A stretch of DNA of 64,000 bases, taken from the NCBI GenBank assembly GCA_000814665.1, contig JWIH01000021.1:310001-374000 (forward strand), in the 5' to 3' direction. Shown in pieces: positions 1 to 9,758 of this stretch. A program made the translations under genes and the position numbers. This DNA is from Pseudoalteromonas flavipulchra NCIMB 2033 = ATCC BAA-314 (GTDB lineage: Bacteria; Pseudomonadota; Gammaproteobacteria; Enterobacterales; Alteromonadaceae). The notes beneath the pieces are model-generated. The model was not told the DNA's origin. It worked only from the letters and a program-made list of their open reading frames with translations, and did not search any database. Each line of letters begins with the position of its first letter. The stretch's first letter is position 1.

Positions 1-1
1 G

Positions 2-322
2 GCACTAGTACCAAGCTTGATCCTACAACCACTCATTGAAAATAGCATTAAATACGCAATTGCCCATATGGAGCATGGCGGCAAAATTGAAATAAAAGCG
101 CAGGTGTTTGCTAATGAACTACTCTTGGAAGTAGGAGACAATGGTCCTGGCGCGGAACTGGAAGATGGGCAACTGAAAAGTGCACAGGGAGTGGGTTTAG
201 CGAATACCAAAGACCGTTTAAAAACCTTGTACGAAAACAACTATTCATTTGTGCTCTCGGATAATGAGCCAACTGGTTTGAAGGTAAACATTCGCGTTCC
301 ATATGAAAGGGCGAAGAAGTAA
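2..322 (+). CDS. Sensor histidine kinase, LytS/YehU type (C-terminal part, cut by window start)
   Basis: This is the C-terminal end of a histidine kinase that feeds the response regulator immediately downstream. The reading frame is open from base 2, so the N-terminus lies outside the window. The visible part is the HATPase_c domain: an N box (LQPLIENSIKYAI), a G1 box (VGDNGPG) and a GVGLANTKDRL stretch typical of the HisKA_7/LytS family, in which the kinase ends soon after this motif. Its stop codon overlaps the ATG of the regulator (TAATG), which suggests translational coupling. The sensed signal cannot be inferred because the sensor domain is not visible. Confidence 0.9.
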   Translation, partial: ALVPSLILQPLIENSIKYAIAHMEHGGKIEIKAQVFANELLLEVGDNGPGAELEDGQLKSAQGVGLANTKDRLKTLYENNYSFVLSDNEPTGLKVNIRVPYERAKK

Positions 323-1146
323 TGAGCAAAATTAGAACACTAATCGTAGATGACGAGCCGCTAGCGAGAAAAGGGTTAGCGGTAAGGTTAAGAGATTTTT
401 CTGAAATCGAAGTTGTAGAATTGTGTGGCAGTGGTCAACAAGCAATCGATCTATGCAAATCAGAGGACATAGATCTGGTCTTTCTCGATATTCAAATGCC
501 GAACATGAACGGTTTTGAAGTAGCGAGAGCGTTAAGTGAAAGTGTTAAACCATTGCCTGCTATCGTATTTGTAACCGCGTTCGATCAATATGCTGTAAAG
601 GCATTTGAGATCCATGCGCTGGATTACATCTTAAAACCCGTTGATGACAACAGATTAAAACAGGCGGTGGAGAAAGTGCAAAGCTATTTAAAAACACAAC
701 AAGACAATGCGCATAAGAAAAAGCTAGCCAGCTTTGTTGCAGGGATCACTGGTAATAACTGTGAAGAAATCCTTAAAAAACTTGCAACAGGAGATACAAT
801 TGAAGATAAAAAATTCCCAGAGTCGCTCGCGGTAAAAGAGCAGGGTGAAATCATTCGAGTATCTACATCGTCAATTCAGTGGATTGATGCAGCCGGTGAC
901 TACATGTGCTTACACTGTAGCGATGGTCAGACTCATATTTTACGTAAAACAATGAAAGATCTAGAACAAGAGTTAGATCCAACGTTATTTGTGCGCGTAC
1001 ATCGCTCTGCAATTGTTAATACTAAGCAGATCAGTAAACTGGTCACGCAAAGCAGTGGCGAATATTTATTGGTACTTGAGAATGGTCAAGAGCTTAAAGT
1101 CAGCCGTAGTTACCGTGATAAAGTAAAGGCCGCACTCGCAAGCTGA
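322..1146 (+). CDS. LytTR-family response regulator
   Basis: Two-component response regulator of 274 residues that should be phosphorylated by the upstream kinase and bind DNA directly. The receiver domain (about residues 4-120) has the acidic pair D10/D11, the phospho-acceptor D56 in FLDIQMP and the conserved lysine in YILKPVDD. A linker of about 45 residues leads to a LytTR DNA-binding domain (about 165-272) with the diagnostic WIDAAGDYMCLH and FVRVHRSAIVNT stretches. It resembles the BtsR/YpdB/AlgR class. The start is fixed by the TAATG overlap with the kinase. Target genes are not apparent; the neighbouring pykA gene is on the other strand. Confidence 0.92.
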   Translation: MSKIRTLIVDDEPLARKGLAVRLRDFSEIEVVELCGSGQQAIDLCKSEDIDLVFLDIQMPNMNGFEVARALSESVKPLPAIVFVTAFDQYAVKAFEIHALDYILKPVDDNRLKQAVEKVQSYLKTQQDNAHKKKLASFVAGITGNNCEEILKKLATGDTIEDKKFPESLAVKEQGEIIRVSTSSIQWIDAAGDYMCLHCSDGQTHILRKTMKDLEQELDPTLFVRVHRSAIVNTKQISKLVTQSSGEYLLVLENGQELKVSRSYRDKVKAALAS

Positions 1147-1242
1147 TACGATAGCGAGCTAAAGTGATTTGCACCGTGTTTAGCCTACGGTGACGTAGTG
1201 TATTTTATGTGCTTGTACACTTTAGAGTATTCTAAGGAAAGA

Positions 1243-1271
1243 TGAACTAGGCAGCAAGGCTACCTAGTTCA
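1243..1271 (-). terminator. Hairpin downstream of pykA
   Basis: A perfect 9-bp stem (TGAACTAGG / CCTAGTTCA) with an 11-nt loop lies just past the pykA stop codon. On the minus strand it is followed by a pyrimidine-rich tract (TCTTTCCTT). It is a likely Rho-independent terminator for pykA. Confidence 0.6.
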
Positions 1272-1277
1272 ACGCTT

Positions 1278-2711
1278 TTACACTGTGACGATTTTCAGCG
1301 TGTTACTGGCGCCGATAGTTTCCATCTTATCACCGTGTGTGATGATCACTGTGTCGCCTTTTTCCAATGAGCCTGCAGCAACTAGCGTGTCAAGTGCTTC
1401 GCGAACGGTTGAATCATCAGAGCATTGTGTCGAGTCAAATCTTACCGGATATACACCACGATAGAGTGATGCCTGCCCAAGCGTTGATTGATGGCGAGAC
1501 AGTGCGTAAATAGGCAATCCAGAACTGATACGAGACATCAATTTTGCGGTATTACCCGATTCAGTTAGTGCGACAATTGCCTTTACTGAGTCTAAATGGT
1601 TTGCTGCGTACATTGCCGACAGCGCGATAGTTTCACAGGTATCAGCAAAGCGGCTGTCTAAACGATGTTTAGATATATGGATCTGTGGTTGAGATTCAGC
1701 ACCTAAACACACACGTGCCATTGCCGCGACCGTTTGTTCTGGGTAATCACCAGCTGCGGTTTCCGCTGAAAGCATTACCGCATCTGTGCCATCAAGCACT
1801 GCGTTTGCGACATCCATAACTTCAGCACGAGTTGGCATTGGGTTGTCAATCATTGACTCCATCATTTGGGTGGCAGTGATCACCGTACGGTTTAGTGAGC
1901 GAGCACGGCTGATAATTTGCTTCTGTTTACCAACAAGAGCGGCATCGCCAATTTCTACACCTAAATCACCACGGGCAACCATCACTGCATCAGAAGCCAG
2001 TACGATGTCGTCAATCGCTTCTACGGTTTCAACCGCTTCTGCACGTTCGATTTTTGCAAGTAACTGCGCATTAGACCCCGCTTTTTCTGCCAGTCCTCTA
2101 ACGTAACGCATGTCGTCACCACTGCGAGGAAACGAAACCGCGATATAGTCCACACCAATTTCAGTTGCAGTGATCAAGTCTTCTTTGTCTTTGTCAGTAA
2201 ATGCAGGTGCGGTTAAGCCGCCGCCTAAACGGTTGATCCCTTTATTGTTCGACAATACGCCGCCAACTTTAACACTGGTATGAACCAAGTGACCTTGTAC
2301 TTCTTCAACAACAAGTTGAATAAGTCCATCGTTTAATAACAGCAAATCGCCTTGCTTCACGTCATTCGGTAATTCTTTATAGTCGATACCCACAGCTTCA
2401 ACGTGACCTTGGCCAGGCTCCATTTTTGCATCGAGAGTGAATTTTGCACCCACTTCTAAGAACACTTTGCCTTCTTTAAATGTTGAAACGCGGATTTTAG
2501 GACCTTGTAAATCTGCAAGGATCGCTACATTTACGCCTAAGCGTTTAGCAATTTCGCGAACGGCTTCGGCTCTATTTTTGTGATCTTGAGCGACACCGTG
2601 TGAAAAGTTTAGTCTGACTACGTTGGTGCCGGCACGAATGATTTTTTCTAAGTTGTTATCTCTATCCGTCGCTGGCCCCAGTGTTGCGACGATTTTTGTG
2701 CGTCTAAGCAT
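1278..2711 (-). CDS. pykA: Pyruvate kinase, PykA type
   Basis: Converts phosphoenolpyruvate and ADP to pyruvate and ATP, the last step of glycolysis and of the Entner-Doudoroff route. The 477-residue protein is full length. It begins [18 protein letters not shown], as PykA (type II) does, and has the active-site block [14 protein letters not shown], the TQMMESM motif and the MLSAETAAG region. The closest match by eye is E. coli PykA rather than PykF. The gene diverges from gnd, and the 442-bp gap between them is likely to carry the promoters of both. Confidence 0.97.
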   Translation of the reverse strand: MLRRTKIVATLGPATDRDNNLEKIIRAGTNVVRLNFSHGVAQDHKNRAEAVREIAKRLGVNVAILADLQGPKIRVSTFKEGKVFLEVGAKFTLDAKMEPGQGHVEAVGIDYKELPNDVKQGDLLLLNDGLIQLVVEEVQGHLVHTSVKVGGVLSNNKGINRLGGGLTAPAFTDKDKEDLITATEIGVDYIAVSFPRSGDDMRYVRGLAEKAGSNAQLLAKIERAEAVETVEAIDDIVLASDAVMVARGDLGVEIGDAALVGKQKQIISRARSLNRTVITATQMMESMIDNPMPTRAEVMDVANAVLDGTDAVMLSAETAAGDYPEQTVAAMARVCLGAESQPQIHISKHRLDSRFADTCETIALSAMYAANHLDSVKAIVALTESGNTAKLMSRISSGLPIYALSRHQSTLGQASLYRGVYPVRFDSTQCSDDSTVREALDTLVAAGSLEKGDTVIITHGDKMETIGASNTLKIVTV

Positions 2712-2897
2712 CAGATTCTCCTGTTAGCTTATCAAGGTAAGCAAAAACTTATGAATGTGTTAAAAGTAAATCAAAATTGCTGTTTTTTTACACATGCCAC
2801 ATTGTAAAATCACGATTTAACTAATTAGAGCATAAAGAATTATGCAAAACCCTTTTTAACACTCGAATTAAGTTATATGATCTATATGTCATCATTA

Positions 2898-2911
2898 TGA
2901 CACCGGTGTCA
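2898..2911. promoter_or_regulatory. LacI-type palindromic operator candidate
   Basis: TGACACCGGTGTCA is a perfect 14-bp palindrome with the central CG typical of LacI/GalR-family operators. It lies in the divergent pykA-gnd spacer, 187 bp from the pykA start and about 240 bp from the gnd start. Sugar-catabolic regulators of this family often use sites of this shape. No candidate regulator gene is in the window, so its identity is open. The rest of the 2712-3153 gap is AT-rich with no convincing gene. Confidence 0.5.
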
Positions 2912-3011
2912 GTGGCCGTCAATCTCGAATATTTTACCTTACAGCTTAGGGGACTATTTGAGATTTATCACAAAATTGGTGAATTCGTGCTGCTGTCACT
3001 ATATTGCTATA

Positions 3012-3069
3012 CAGTGAATTGTGTTAGCTGTCATATTTTGGGGACCGATATGATATCAGTGAATTGTGT
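3012..3069. repeat. Direct repeat CAGTGAATTGTGT x2 upstream of gnd
   Basis: The 13-mer CAGTGAATTGTGT occurs at 3012-3024 and again at 3057-3069, 45 bp apart, just upstream of gnd. The spacing is close to four helical turns, so a pair of regulator sites is possible, but no known motif is recognised. Confidence 0.45.
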
Positions 3070-3153
3070 GTCTCGCTGGTCAATCATGGTCGCTCAGGTA
3101 TAATGCACATACACGAACGCATAAAGTTTTGATGTTACCGAGGAGGAAACTAA

Positions 3154-4527
3154 ATGCAGGTTGCATTAGTTGGTTTGGGTGTGATGGGTAAAAACCTCGC
3201 GCTAAATCTAATTGAGAAGGGGATGACCTTAGTCGCTTACGACAAGAACCCCGAAGTAGGTGCGGAATTATTGAGTTGCGCACAGTCGTTAGGTATGGCG
3301 GAGCGCTTACACATAGTGTCTGATCTCGGTGATATGATCAGAAGATTAGAGACTCCTCGCTCGATTTTATTACTCGTTCCTGCAGGTGAACTAGTAGATA
3401 AAGTTTGTAGCGATTTGGTTGAAGCTGGAGTTGAAAAAGACGATATTATCGTTGACTGTGGTAACAGTAATTACAAAGATGGTATCGCACGTAAATTGAA
3501 ATATCAGAATAAATTTGAGTTTGCCACTATGGGGATTTCTGGCGGTGCCGAAGGTGCACGTCATGGTCCTGCAATGATGGCAAGTGGTTCAGAAGGTGGC
3601 TGGGAGCGTATCGAGCCTTGGTTCGAAAAGGTTGCTGCGAGCTACAACAATGAATCATGTTTCGCGCGTGTTGGGCAATCTGCCAGCGGTCACTTTGTTA
3701 AAATGGTGCACAACGGTATTGAGTATGCGTTGATGCAGCTCATTGCGGAGCTTTATCAATTGCTTCGTCTGGGTACCGGTCGCTCTCCTAAAGAAGTTGC
3801 TGAGATTTTTGAATCTTGGTCTGAAGGTAAATTAAATAGTTATCTACTTGCAATTTCTAGCCACATTTTAAGTCTGGAAACAGAGCAGGGCGAGTCTTTA
3901 GTCGACCTTATCGACAATAAGGTAGGAGCTAAGGGCACTGGCCTTTGGACGGCGCAAAACGCACTGGAGCTTGGTATTGCCGTACCTTCGCTTGTGGCTG
4001 CGGTACAAGCTCGCCATCTCACCAACACTATTGATACTCCAGCTGCGAAAGAAATGACGTATGCGAATAAATCAACGCAAACAATTGAGGTTGATTTAGA
4101 CGAGTTAAAAGACGCATTCTATTTTGCCAGTTTACTATGTTACCGCCAAGGTCTTGCACTGATTAAGGGCGCATCTCGTGCACACCAATGGAAAGTGGAT
4201 CTCAATAAAACGCTACAAACCTGGCGTGCGGGCTGTATTATCCGAGCTGATTACTTAGACGATATCGCTGAAGGTGTTGAATTTATCGATTCACTTGAGA
4301 AGCCTGCACTTGCACTACGTAGCATTACAGGTAAAGCTGTGGCGACTGGTTTGTCTTTCCCAGTGCTTGCTGCGACGCAAACTTATATTGCAACACTGAG
4401 CACGCCAAGCAACGGGCACTTGGTGCAAGCACAGCGTGATTACTTTGGTGAGCACGGCATAAAGACACACAGTGGTGAAACTTGTCACCTTACTGATCTT
4501 GTCGATATCGAAGCAAAAGTTAGATAA
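3154..4527 (+). CDS. gnd: 6-phosphogluconate dehydrogenase, decarboxylating
   Basis: Oxidatively decarboxylates 6-phosphogluconate to ribulose 5-phosphate in the pentose phosphate pathway. The 457-residue protein opens with the Rossmann motif VGLGVMGKNLALN, then carries the substrate-binding GISGGAEGARHGPAMMASG stretch and the catalytic block GHFVKMVHNGIEYALMQ. The C-terminal helical domain is complete. The start follows a strong ribosome-binding site (GAGGAGGAAA). It is monocistronic: it is preceded by the divergent pykA promoter region and followed at once by a strong terminator. Confidence 0.97.
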   Translation: MQVALVGLGVMGKNLALNLIEKGMTLVAYDKNPEVGAELLSCAQSLGMAERLHIVSDLGDMIRRLETPRSILLLVPAGELVDKVCSDLVEAGVEKDDIIVDCGNSNYKDGIARKLKYQNKFEFATMGISGGAEGARHGPAMMASGSEGGWERIEPWFEKVAASYNNESCFARVGQSASGHFVKMVHNGIEYALMQLIAELYQLLRLGTGRSPKEVAEIFESWSEGKLNSYLLAISSHILSLETEQGESLVDLIDNKVGAKGTGLWTAQNALELGIAVPSLVAAVQARHLTNTIDTPAAKEMTYANKSTQTIEVDLDELKDAFYFASLLCYRQGLALIKGASRAHQWKVDLNKTLQTWRAGCIIRADYLDDIAEGVEFIDSLEKPALALRSITGKAVATGLSFPVLAATQTYIATLSTPSNGHLVQAQRDYFGEHGIKTHSGETCHLTDLVDIEAKVR

Positions 4528-4564
4528 TAATCGACGTTCGGAGTAGAATATTTCGAGTTGATTT

Positions 4565-4597
4565 AAAAGCCGTGGTAACGATACCACGGCTTTTTTG
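4565..4597. terminator. Terminator between convergent gnd and ansA
   Basis: A perfect 13-bp stem (AAAAGCCGTGGTA / TACCACGGCTTTT) with an ACGA loop is followed by a T tract on the plus strand. A tracts on the left side of the stem could also let it serve ansA on the minus strand. Confidence 0.9.
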
Positions 4598-4621
4598 TTG
4601 TGTTACTTTTTCGCTTTACTG

Positions 4622-5632
4622 CTATCGAGTTAGCTCACCACGCAGATTGTCTTGCATCAAATGGCGGATCGTTTCAAGCTCTAGCTGCTGGCTAAATAAA
4701 TAGTGTAGCTTTGTTAAGCACGCTTCTAGTGTCATATCGTAGCCGCTGATCACACCACAGTTTAATAACGCATTTCCTGTCGCGTAGCCGCCCATATTCA
4801 CTTTTCCTTGAATACATTGGGTGAGGTTGATGATCACCACTCCGCGGTCGCTGATTGCTTTAAGCTCAGTTAAAAAATGCTCGTCTTGTGGCGCGTTACC
4901 AACACCGAAGCTTAATAAGATCAGCGCTTTCATCTCGCCACGCATTAGGTTCTTAAGGATTTCAGTTGAGATCCCTGGATACAAATGCATTACCGCGATA
5001 GGTTGAGGTGAAATCTTGGTGACTTGCAAGCTTTGCTCAACGTAAGGGCTTAGCTTCCCTTCGATCAGCTGAATATTGATCCCAGCTTGTGCCAGCGGTG
5101 AAAGGTTTGGAGAAGCGAATGCATCGAAGCCATCAGCATGAGCTTTGATTGCTCTGTTACCGCGGTAAAGTTTATTGTTGAAAAACAAACTCACTTCGGC
5201 GATAGGGTAGTTAGCAGCCAAATACATCGCGTTTAACAGATTTACTTGACCATCAGAGCGCAGTTGTGACAACGGAATTTGAGAGCCGGTCACTATCACA
5301 GGTTTAGTTAAGTTCTCAAACATGAAGGATAGTGCAGAAGCAGTATAGGCCATTGTATCTGTGCCATGGAGCACCACAAAACCATCGTAGTCGTGATATT
5401 TTGATTGAATGTCATCCGCGATAAGCTGCCAGTGATGCGGTGACATATCTGACGAGTCAATTAACGGGCAATATTCATGAATATCAAAAAGCGGCATTTC
5501 ATCGCGAGTAAACTCGGCGTTATTTTTTACCGTATCTGTTAGGTATCCTGCAACCGGAACGTAACCGCGACTGGATTGCTTCATACCAATGGTACCACCG
5601 GTATAGGCGATATATATTTTTTTTCTTTTCAT
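4622..5632 (-). CDS. ansA: Type I (cytoplasmic) L-asparaginase
   Basis: Hydrolyses asparagine to aspartate and ammonia in the cytoplasm. The 336 residues have no signal peptide. They carry both asparaginase signatures: YTGGTIG with the nucleophile threonine at residue 14, and LHGTDTMAYTA with the T91-D92 pair. The lysine of KAHADGFDAF completes the active site. It lies downstream of sppA, the same order as in E. coli. The start is fixed by the conserved N-terminus, but no Shine-Dalgarno sequence precedes it: a terminator-like hairpin and its T tract run directly into the ATG. Confidence 0.96.
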   Translation of the reverse strand: MKRKKIYIAYTGGTIGMKQSSRGYVPVAGYLTDTVKNNAEFTRDEMPLFDIHEYCPLIDSSDMSPHHWQLIADDIQSKYHDYDGFVVLHGTDTMAYTASALSFMFENLTKPVIVTGSQIPLSQLRSDGQVNLLNAMYLAANYPIAEVSLFFNNKLYRGNRAIKAHADGFDAFASPNLSPLAQAGINIQLIEGKLSPYVEQSLQVTKISPQPIAVMHLYPGISTEILKNLMRGEMKALILLSFGVGNAPQDEHFLTELKAISDRGVVIINLTQCIQGKVNMGGYATGNALLNCGVISGYDMTLEACLTKLHYLFSQQLELETIRHLMQDNLRGELTR

Positions 5633-5659
5633 AAAAAAGCCCAGAATAAAATCTGGGCT
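5632..5659 (-). terminator. Terminator-like hairpin abutting the ansA start codon
   Basis: On the minus strand the stem AGCCCAGA / TCTGGGCT (8 bp, 6-nt loop) is followed by TTTTTT, and the next three bases are the ansA ATG. It has the shape of an intrinsic terminator for sppA, yet it occupies the place of the ansA ribosome-binding site. Confidence 0.75.
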
Positions 5660-5703
5660 CAGTATAACAATTACAGCACCACAATTGCAGTGCTTAATCG
5701 ATT

Positions 5704-7584
5704 TTACTCAGGTGAAACGTTACACACTAAGCAAAGCGTATAGACATGGTTAGGATCGTTAAGCTGGCCTAACATCTGAGTTTGTAGTGCTATTGTATTG
5801 CTAACACTGTCTAGGGCATTTAATGCAGTTTTTGCGAATATCGATTGCTCAGGTACAAGGGCACTAATGGCGCTTTGCACCATAGACGCACCAAATAATT
5901 GTTGCATCAGCTTTTCTTGCTCGGTGAGTGTTTGTTCAATAGTGATAACATCATACATCTCTAAATTAGCAAGACTTGCTGCCGCTTCAATGGCATCGTT
6001 CTTGTTACCTAACTTATCAACTAGGCCAAAATCAAGCGCCTGAGTTGCTAGCCATACACGTCCTTGCGCAACATCGTTAACTGCTGACTTATCAAGATTT
6101 CGCTCGGTTGCAACCATAGAGATAAACTTATCATAGGCATCTTCAACCCCCATCTGGATAAGGTTTTTATAGCCACCATCTATCCCTCTGAATGGAGATT
6201 GGCCTTTTAATTCGGTTGTCGCAACACCATCAGAATAAATTCCTAATGAGTTTGCTGCATTTTCAAAGGTCATGATCATGCCAAATACACCAATAGAACC
6301 CGTGATCGTGCTTGGCGATGCCCAAATTTCATTAGCTGATGCCGCAATCCAATAACCACCAGAAGCTGCAACTGAACCCATTGATGCTATCACAGGTTTT
6401 CCAGCGGCTTTTAGTGCAAGAACTTCATTACGAATGGTTTCAGAAGCAAACATGCTACCACCGCCAGAGTCAATTCTTAGTACAACGGCTTTCACTTTGT
6501 CGTTAAGGCGAGCCTTTTTAAGTAGTGCAGCTGTTGAATCGCCACCAATAGCTCCCGCTTTACGCTTGCCATCAGAGATTTGACCTTTAGCAACAACCAC
6601 TGCGACTTTTTCGGTAAATGGATTTTCTGCAAACTCTTTCGGTGGCAACGTCGTTAGATATTGATTGAACGAGACCTGTTTAAAAGATTTTCCCTTTGCA
6701 TCGAGACCAACTTCATCGATCAGTTTCTGTGCAAATGCTTGATTGGTCGTTAACGCATCGACCCATTGGTTGTCGATAGCGTATTTGGCGGAATCGCCTT
6801 GTGCCGCTTCCATTTTGTCTGTTAATGCAGCGAAGGTTTCATCAAAGTTAGCCACATCGAAACCGCGGTTTTCGGCCACTTCTGTTTTGTATTGTGTCCA
6901 AAGCGGGGTGATCCATCCAAGATTTGACTCTTTTGCTTCAGGTGACATATCGCTGCGAATATAAGGCTCAACGGCCGACTTGTATGTACCAACGCGGAAA
7001 ATATGTTGCGTAACTTTTAGCTTATCAAGAGCTTCTTTGAAATACAGAGGATACATGCCAAATCCGGTGATATTAACTCCACCGTATGGGTGTAGAGAAA
7101 TTTCATCGGCTACCGAGGCGAGATAATATTGAGCTTGAGTGTAATAAGCACCATGCGCATAGATTTTTTTGCCTGCTGCTTTGAATTGCGCGAGCGCGTC
7201 TTTGATATCTCGTAATTTATCGAGATGGGCGCTATGAAGACGTTGTAAATCAAGATACATCACTGTAATGCGGTCATCTTGAGCCGCTTTATTGATAACA
7301 TCGATGACATCATCTAATAAAATTTCGCTTGGCTCTTCTGAGTCACCAAAAGCATCACTCATTGCCGCCTCAACAGGGTCAACATAGGTCAATTGCTCAA
7401 CTATGATACCGTTCAGGTTTAAACGTAGTACGCTTTTATTTTCGACCTTAACCTGATCCTCACCCGATACAATGCTTATCACGATGGCGATAAGAATGAA
7501 TAAAAACAGCAGATTTAAAATTAATCGCCTGGAAAAGTTCAGTGTGGCCCAAATGCCTTTAAAAATATTCGCTATCAGTTTCAA
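5704..7584 (-). CDS. sppA: Signal peptide peptidase SppA, 67K type
   Basis: Inner-membrane serine protease that degrades cleaved signal peptides. The 626 residues match the long bacterial form with two tandem S49 domains. An N-terminal membrane anchor lies at about residues 21-40. The expected Ser/Lys dyad is present: K202 in GTYKSAVEPY in the first domain and S408 in SVAASGGYWIA in the second, close to the E. coli positions. The C-terminal CLVCNVSPE tail resembles the cysteine-containing tail of E. coli SppA. It lies upstream of ansA on the same strand. Confidence 0.96.
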   Translation of the reverse strand: MKLIANIFKGIWATLNFSRRLILNLLFLFILIAIVISIVSGEDQVKVENKSVLRLNLNGIIVEQLTYVDPVEAAMSDAFGDSEEPSEILLDDVIDVINKAAQDDRITVMYLDLQRLHSAHLDKLRDIKDALAQFKAAGKKIYAHGAYYTQAQYYLASVADEISLHPYGGVNITGFGMYPLYFKEALDKLKVTQHIFRVGTYKSAVEPYIRSDMSPEAKESNLGWITPLWTQYKTEVAENRGFDVANFDETFAALTDKMEAAQGDSAKYAIDNQWVDALTTNQAFAQKLIDEVGLDAKGKSFKQVSFNQYLTTLPPKEFAENPFTEKVAVVVAKGQISDGKRKAGAIGGDSTAALLKKARLNDKVKAVVLRIDSGGGSMFASETIRNEVLALKAAGKPVIASMGSVAASGGYWIAASANEIWASPSTITGSIGVFGMIMTFENAANSLGIYSDGVATTELKGQSPFRGIDGGYKNLIQMGVEDAYDKFISMVATERNLDKSAVNDVAQGRVWLATQALDFGLVDKLGNKNDAIEAAASLANLEMYDVITIEQTLTEQEKLMQQLFGASMVQSAISALVPEQSIFAKTALNALDSVSNTIALQTQMLGQLNDPNHVYTLCLVCNVSPE

Positions 7585-7796
7585 AATGATCCCTTATGCT
7601 TAACTTCAATACAACTCTATACATTTATCATATATCAGAGCGAGTTTCATGAATAATAGAAAAACGTAACGAAGTATTTTCATGATTGAAATATCGCCAA
7701 TGCTGCCAAATTCGTTAATTTCTTTCTCCTTAAGACTTGCCAAATAATAAAAAAACGTTAATGTTCACAGGTAAGACCAGTTTTGTGGGGCGGCAA

Positions 7797-9758
7797 ATGT
7801 TAGAACAAGAACTACAACTTAAACATACCAGTTTGCGAAATCGCTTGGTAATGGGATCAATGCATACCGGGCTTGAAGAAGGGTGGCACAACCGAAAGCG
7901 ACTGGCTGCGTTTTATGAGGAACGAGCAAAAGGTGGAGTGGGTCTGATCGTAACCGGTGGCTACAGTCCAAACCTACGCGGTAAGTTGACACCCATTTCT
8001 TCTTCTTTTAACTCGTTATACGATGTAATTAAACACAAAGCATACACTGATGTAGTACATAAGCATGGTGGCAAAATTTGTATACAGTTACTACATGCTG
8101 GGCGCTATGCTTATCATCCATTCAACACTGCACCTAGTGCTATCAAAGCACCGATTAATCCATATAAACCAAAAGCAATGAGCTTAAGTGCCATCAAAGG
8201 TACGATTAAAGACTTTGCTCACTCAGCTAAGTTGGCCGAAAAAGCAGGCTACGATGGTGTGGAAATCATGGGCTCAGAGGGATATTTAATCAATGAGTTT
8301 ATGGCGGGTCATACTAATAAGCGCACTGATGAATATGGTGGTAGCTTAGAAAACAGAATGCGATTGGCAACAGATATTGTAAAAGCGGTTAGAGCAAAAG
8401 TGAGCGATAAGTTCATAATCGTTTTTCGTCTGTCGGTCATGGACTTAATCCCAAATGGCTCAACACCAGAAGAAGTTGTGCTTCAAGCCAAAGCTTTGGT
8501 CGCGGCCGGTGTGGATATTCTCAACACTGGCATTGGTTGGCACGAAGCGCGTGTTCCAACAATTGCGTCGATGGTGCCTCCAGGTGCTTATCGTGAAGCG
8601 TCACATAGATTAAAACAAGCCGTTGATATACCCGTTGTAGCAGTAAATAGGATTAACACCCCAGATCTTGCTAATGACATCTTAGCCAAAGGGGATGCCG
8701 ATCTTATTTCTATGGCGCGTCCGTTACTCGCTGATCCTGAATTCTTTAATAAATATCAAGAGCAGCGATCGGAGCAAATTAATATTTGCATCGGCTGTAA
8801 TCAGGGGTGTTTAGACCATGTATTTAAGGGCAAACGAGCAACATGTTTGGTGAATCCACAAGCGGGATTTGAATTGGATTATCCACTTCAGAGCGCTCAA
8901 AGGAAAAAACAAGTACTCGTTGTTGGCGCAGGACCTGCTGGGTTGTCTGTAAGTTACTATCTCGCCAAAAAAGGCCACCAAGTCAAGTTGATTGATAAAG
9001 GTAGCGAATTAGGTGGTCAGTTTAATTTAGCGATGCGAATACCAGGTAAAGAAGACTTCCAACATACGCTTAAATACTATGTCAGCGAAATAAATCGCTT
9101 AGGTGTTGAGCTTTGCCTAAATACACCATACGAAGAAACAATGGCAAATGCGTTTGATGATGTGGTATTTGCAACGGGTGTAAGCCCACGTATGTCGAAA
9201 ATAGAATGCGCAGATGGGAAACGTGTGTTTGCCTATGACGAAGTGATTAAAGGTGAAGTAGAATTAGGTAATAAAATTGCTATTTTAGGTGCCGGTGGTA
9301 TTGGCTTTGACATGGTAGCGTTTTTAACTGAACAGCGAGAACAAACGATCCCTGATTTTAAATCGCAGTGGGGAATAGAATGTGAAGCGCAACCATCACA
9401 AGAGCAAAGGCCGATTTATATGTTAAAACGCTCAGGAGGACGTTTTGGTAAAGACTTAGGTAAGACCACAGGTTGGATCCACAGAGCCGTTGCAAAACAT
9501 CACAATGTTCAGCAAATTGCAGAATGCGAATATATCAGCTTTGATAATCAAGGTTTGACTGTAAGAGTTGCGGGTGAAGAGCAACTGTTAGATGTCGATA
9601 CGGTCATTGCTTGTATTGGGCAAGTTTCTAACGATAGCTTGTTCGATAAAGAGGCACTACCAGAAAATCAGCACGTTATTGGAGGGGCCAAACTGGCGGC
9701 AGCGATTGATGCTAAGCGAGCGATTGCAGAGGCCCTTCAGGTAGCAAGAAAGATCTAG
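7797..9758 (+). CDS. fadH: NADPH-dependent 2,4-dienoyl-CoA reductase
   Basis: Reduces 2,4-dienoyl-CoA intermediates during beta-oxidation of unsaturated fatty acids. The domains in order are an old-yellow-enzyme TIM barrel (about 1-330, with GSMHTGLEEG and GYDGVEIMGSEGYLINEF), a 4Fe-4S cluster site (CIGCNQGCLDHVF, then a fourth Cys 11 residues after the third), and an FAD/NADPH module (VVGAGPAGLS and ILGAGGIGFD). The start at 7797 is chosen because the protein then begins MLEQELQLKHTSLRNR, matching the family, after a G-rich ribosome-binding site. The frame is open further upstream to a TTG at 7737. The stop codon TAG is also the first bases of the following mobile element. Confidence 0.93.
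   Translation: MLEQELQLKHTSLRNRLVMGSMHTGLEEGWHNRKRLAAFYEERAKGGVGLIVTGGYSPNLRGKLTPISSSFNSLYDVIKHKAYTDVVHKHGGKICIQLLHAGRYAYHPFNTAPSAIKAPINPYKPKAMSLSAIKGTIKDFAHSAKLAEKAGYDGVEIMGSEGYLINEFMAGHTNKRTDEYGGSLENRMRLATDIVKAVRAKVSDKFIIVFRLSVMDLIPNGSTPEEVVLQAKALVAAGVDILNTGIGWHEARVPTIASMVPPGAYREASHRLKQAVDIPVVAVNRINTPDLANDILAKGDADLISMARPLLADPEFFNKYQEQRSEQINICIGCNQGCLDHVFKGKRATCLVNPQAGFELDYPLQSAQRKKQVLVVGAGPAGLSVSYYLAKKGHQVKLIDKGSELGGQFNLAMRIPGKEDFQHTLKYYVSEINRLGVELCLNTPYEETMANAFDDVVFATGVSPRMSKIECADGKRVFAYDEVIKGEVELGNKIAILGAGGIGFDMVAFLTEQREQTIPDFKSQWGIECEAQPSQEQRPIYMLKRSGGRFGKDLGKTTGWIHRAVAKHHNVQQIAECEYISFDNQGLTVRVAGEEQLLDVDTVIACIGQVSNDSLFDKEALPENQHVIGGAKLAAAIDAKRAIAEALQVARKI

Noticed and set aside
2712..2900. 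HexR-type site (TGTAATTAAATTACA-like) before pykA
   Set aside because: Only partial AT-rich matches are present, none close enough to report.
2897..3103. Small plus-strand frame of 68 codons in the pykA-gnd spacer
   Set aside because: It starts within the palindrome, lacks a ribosome-binding site and has no protein-like composition.
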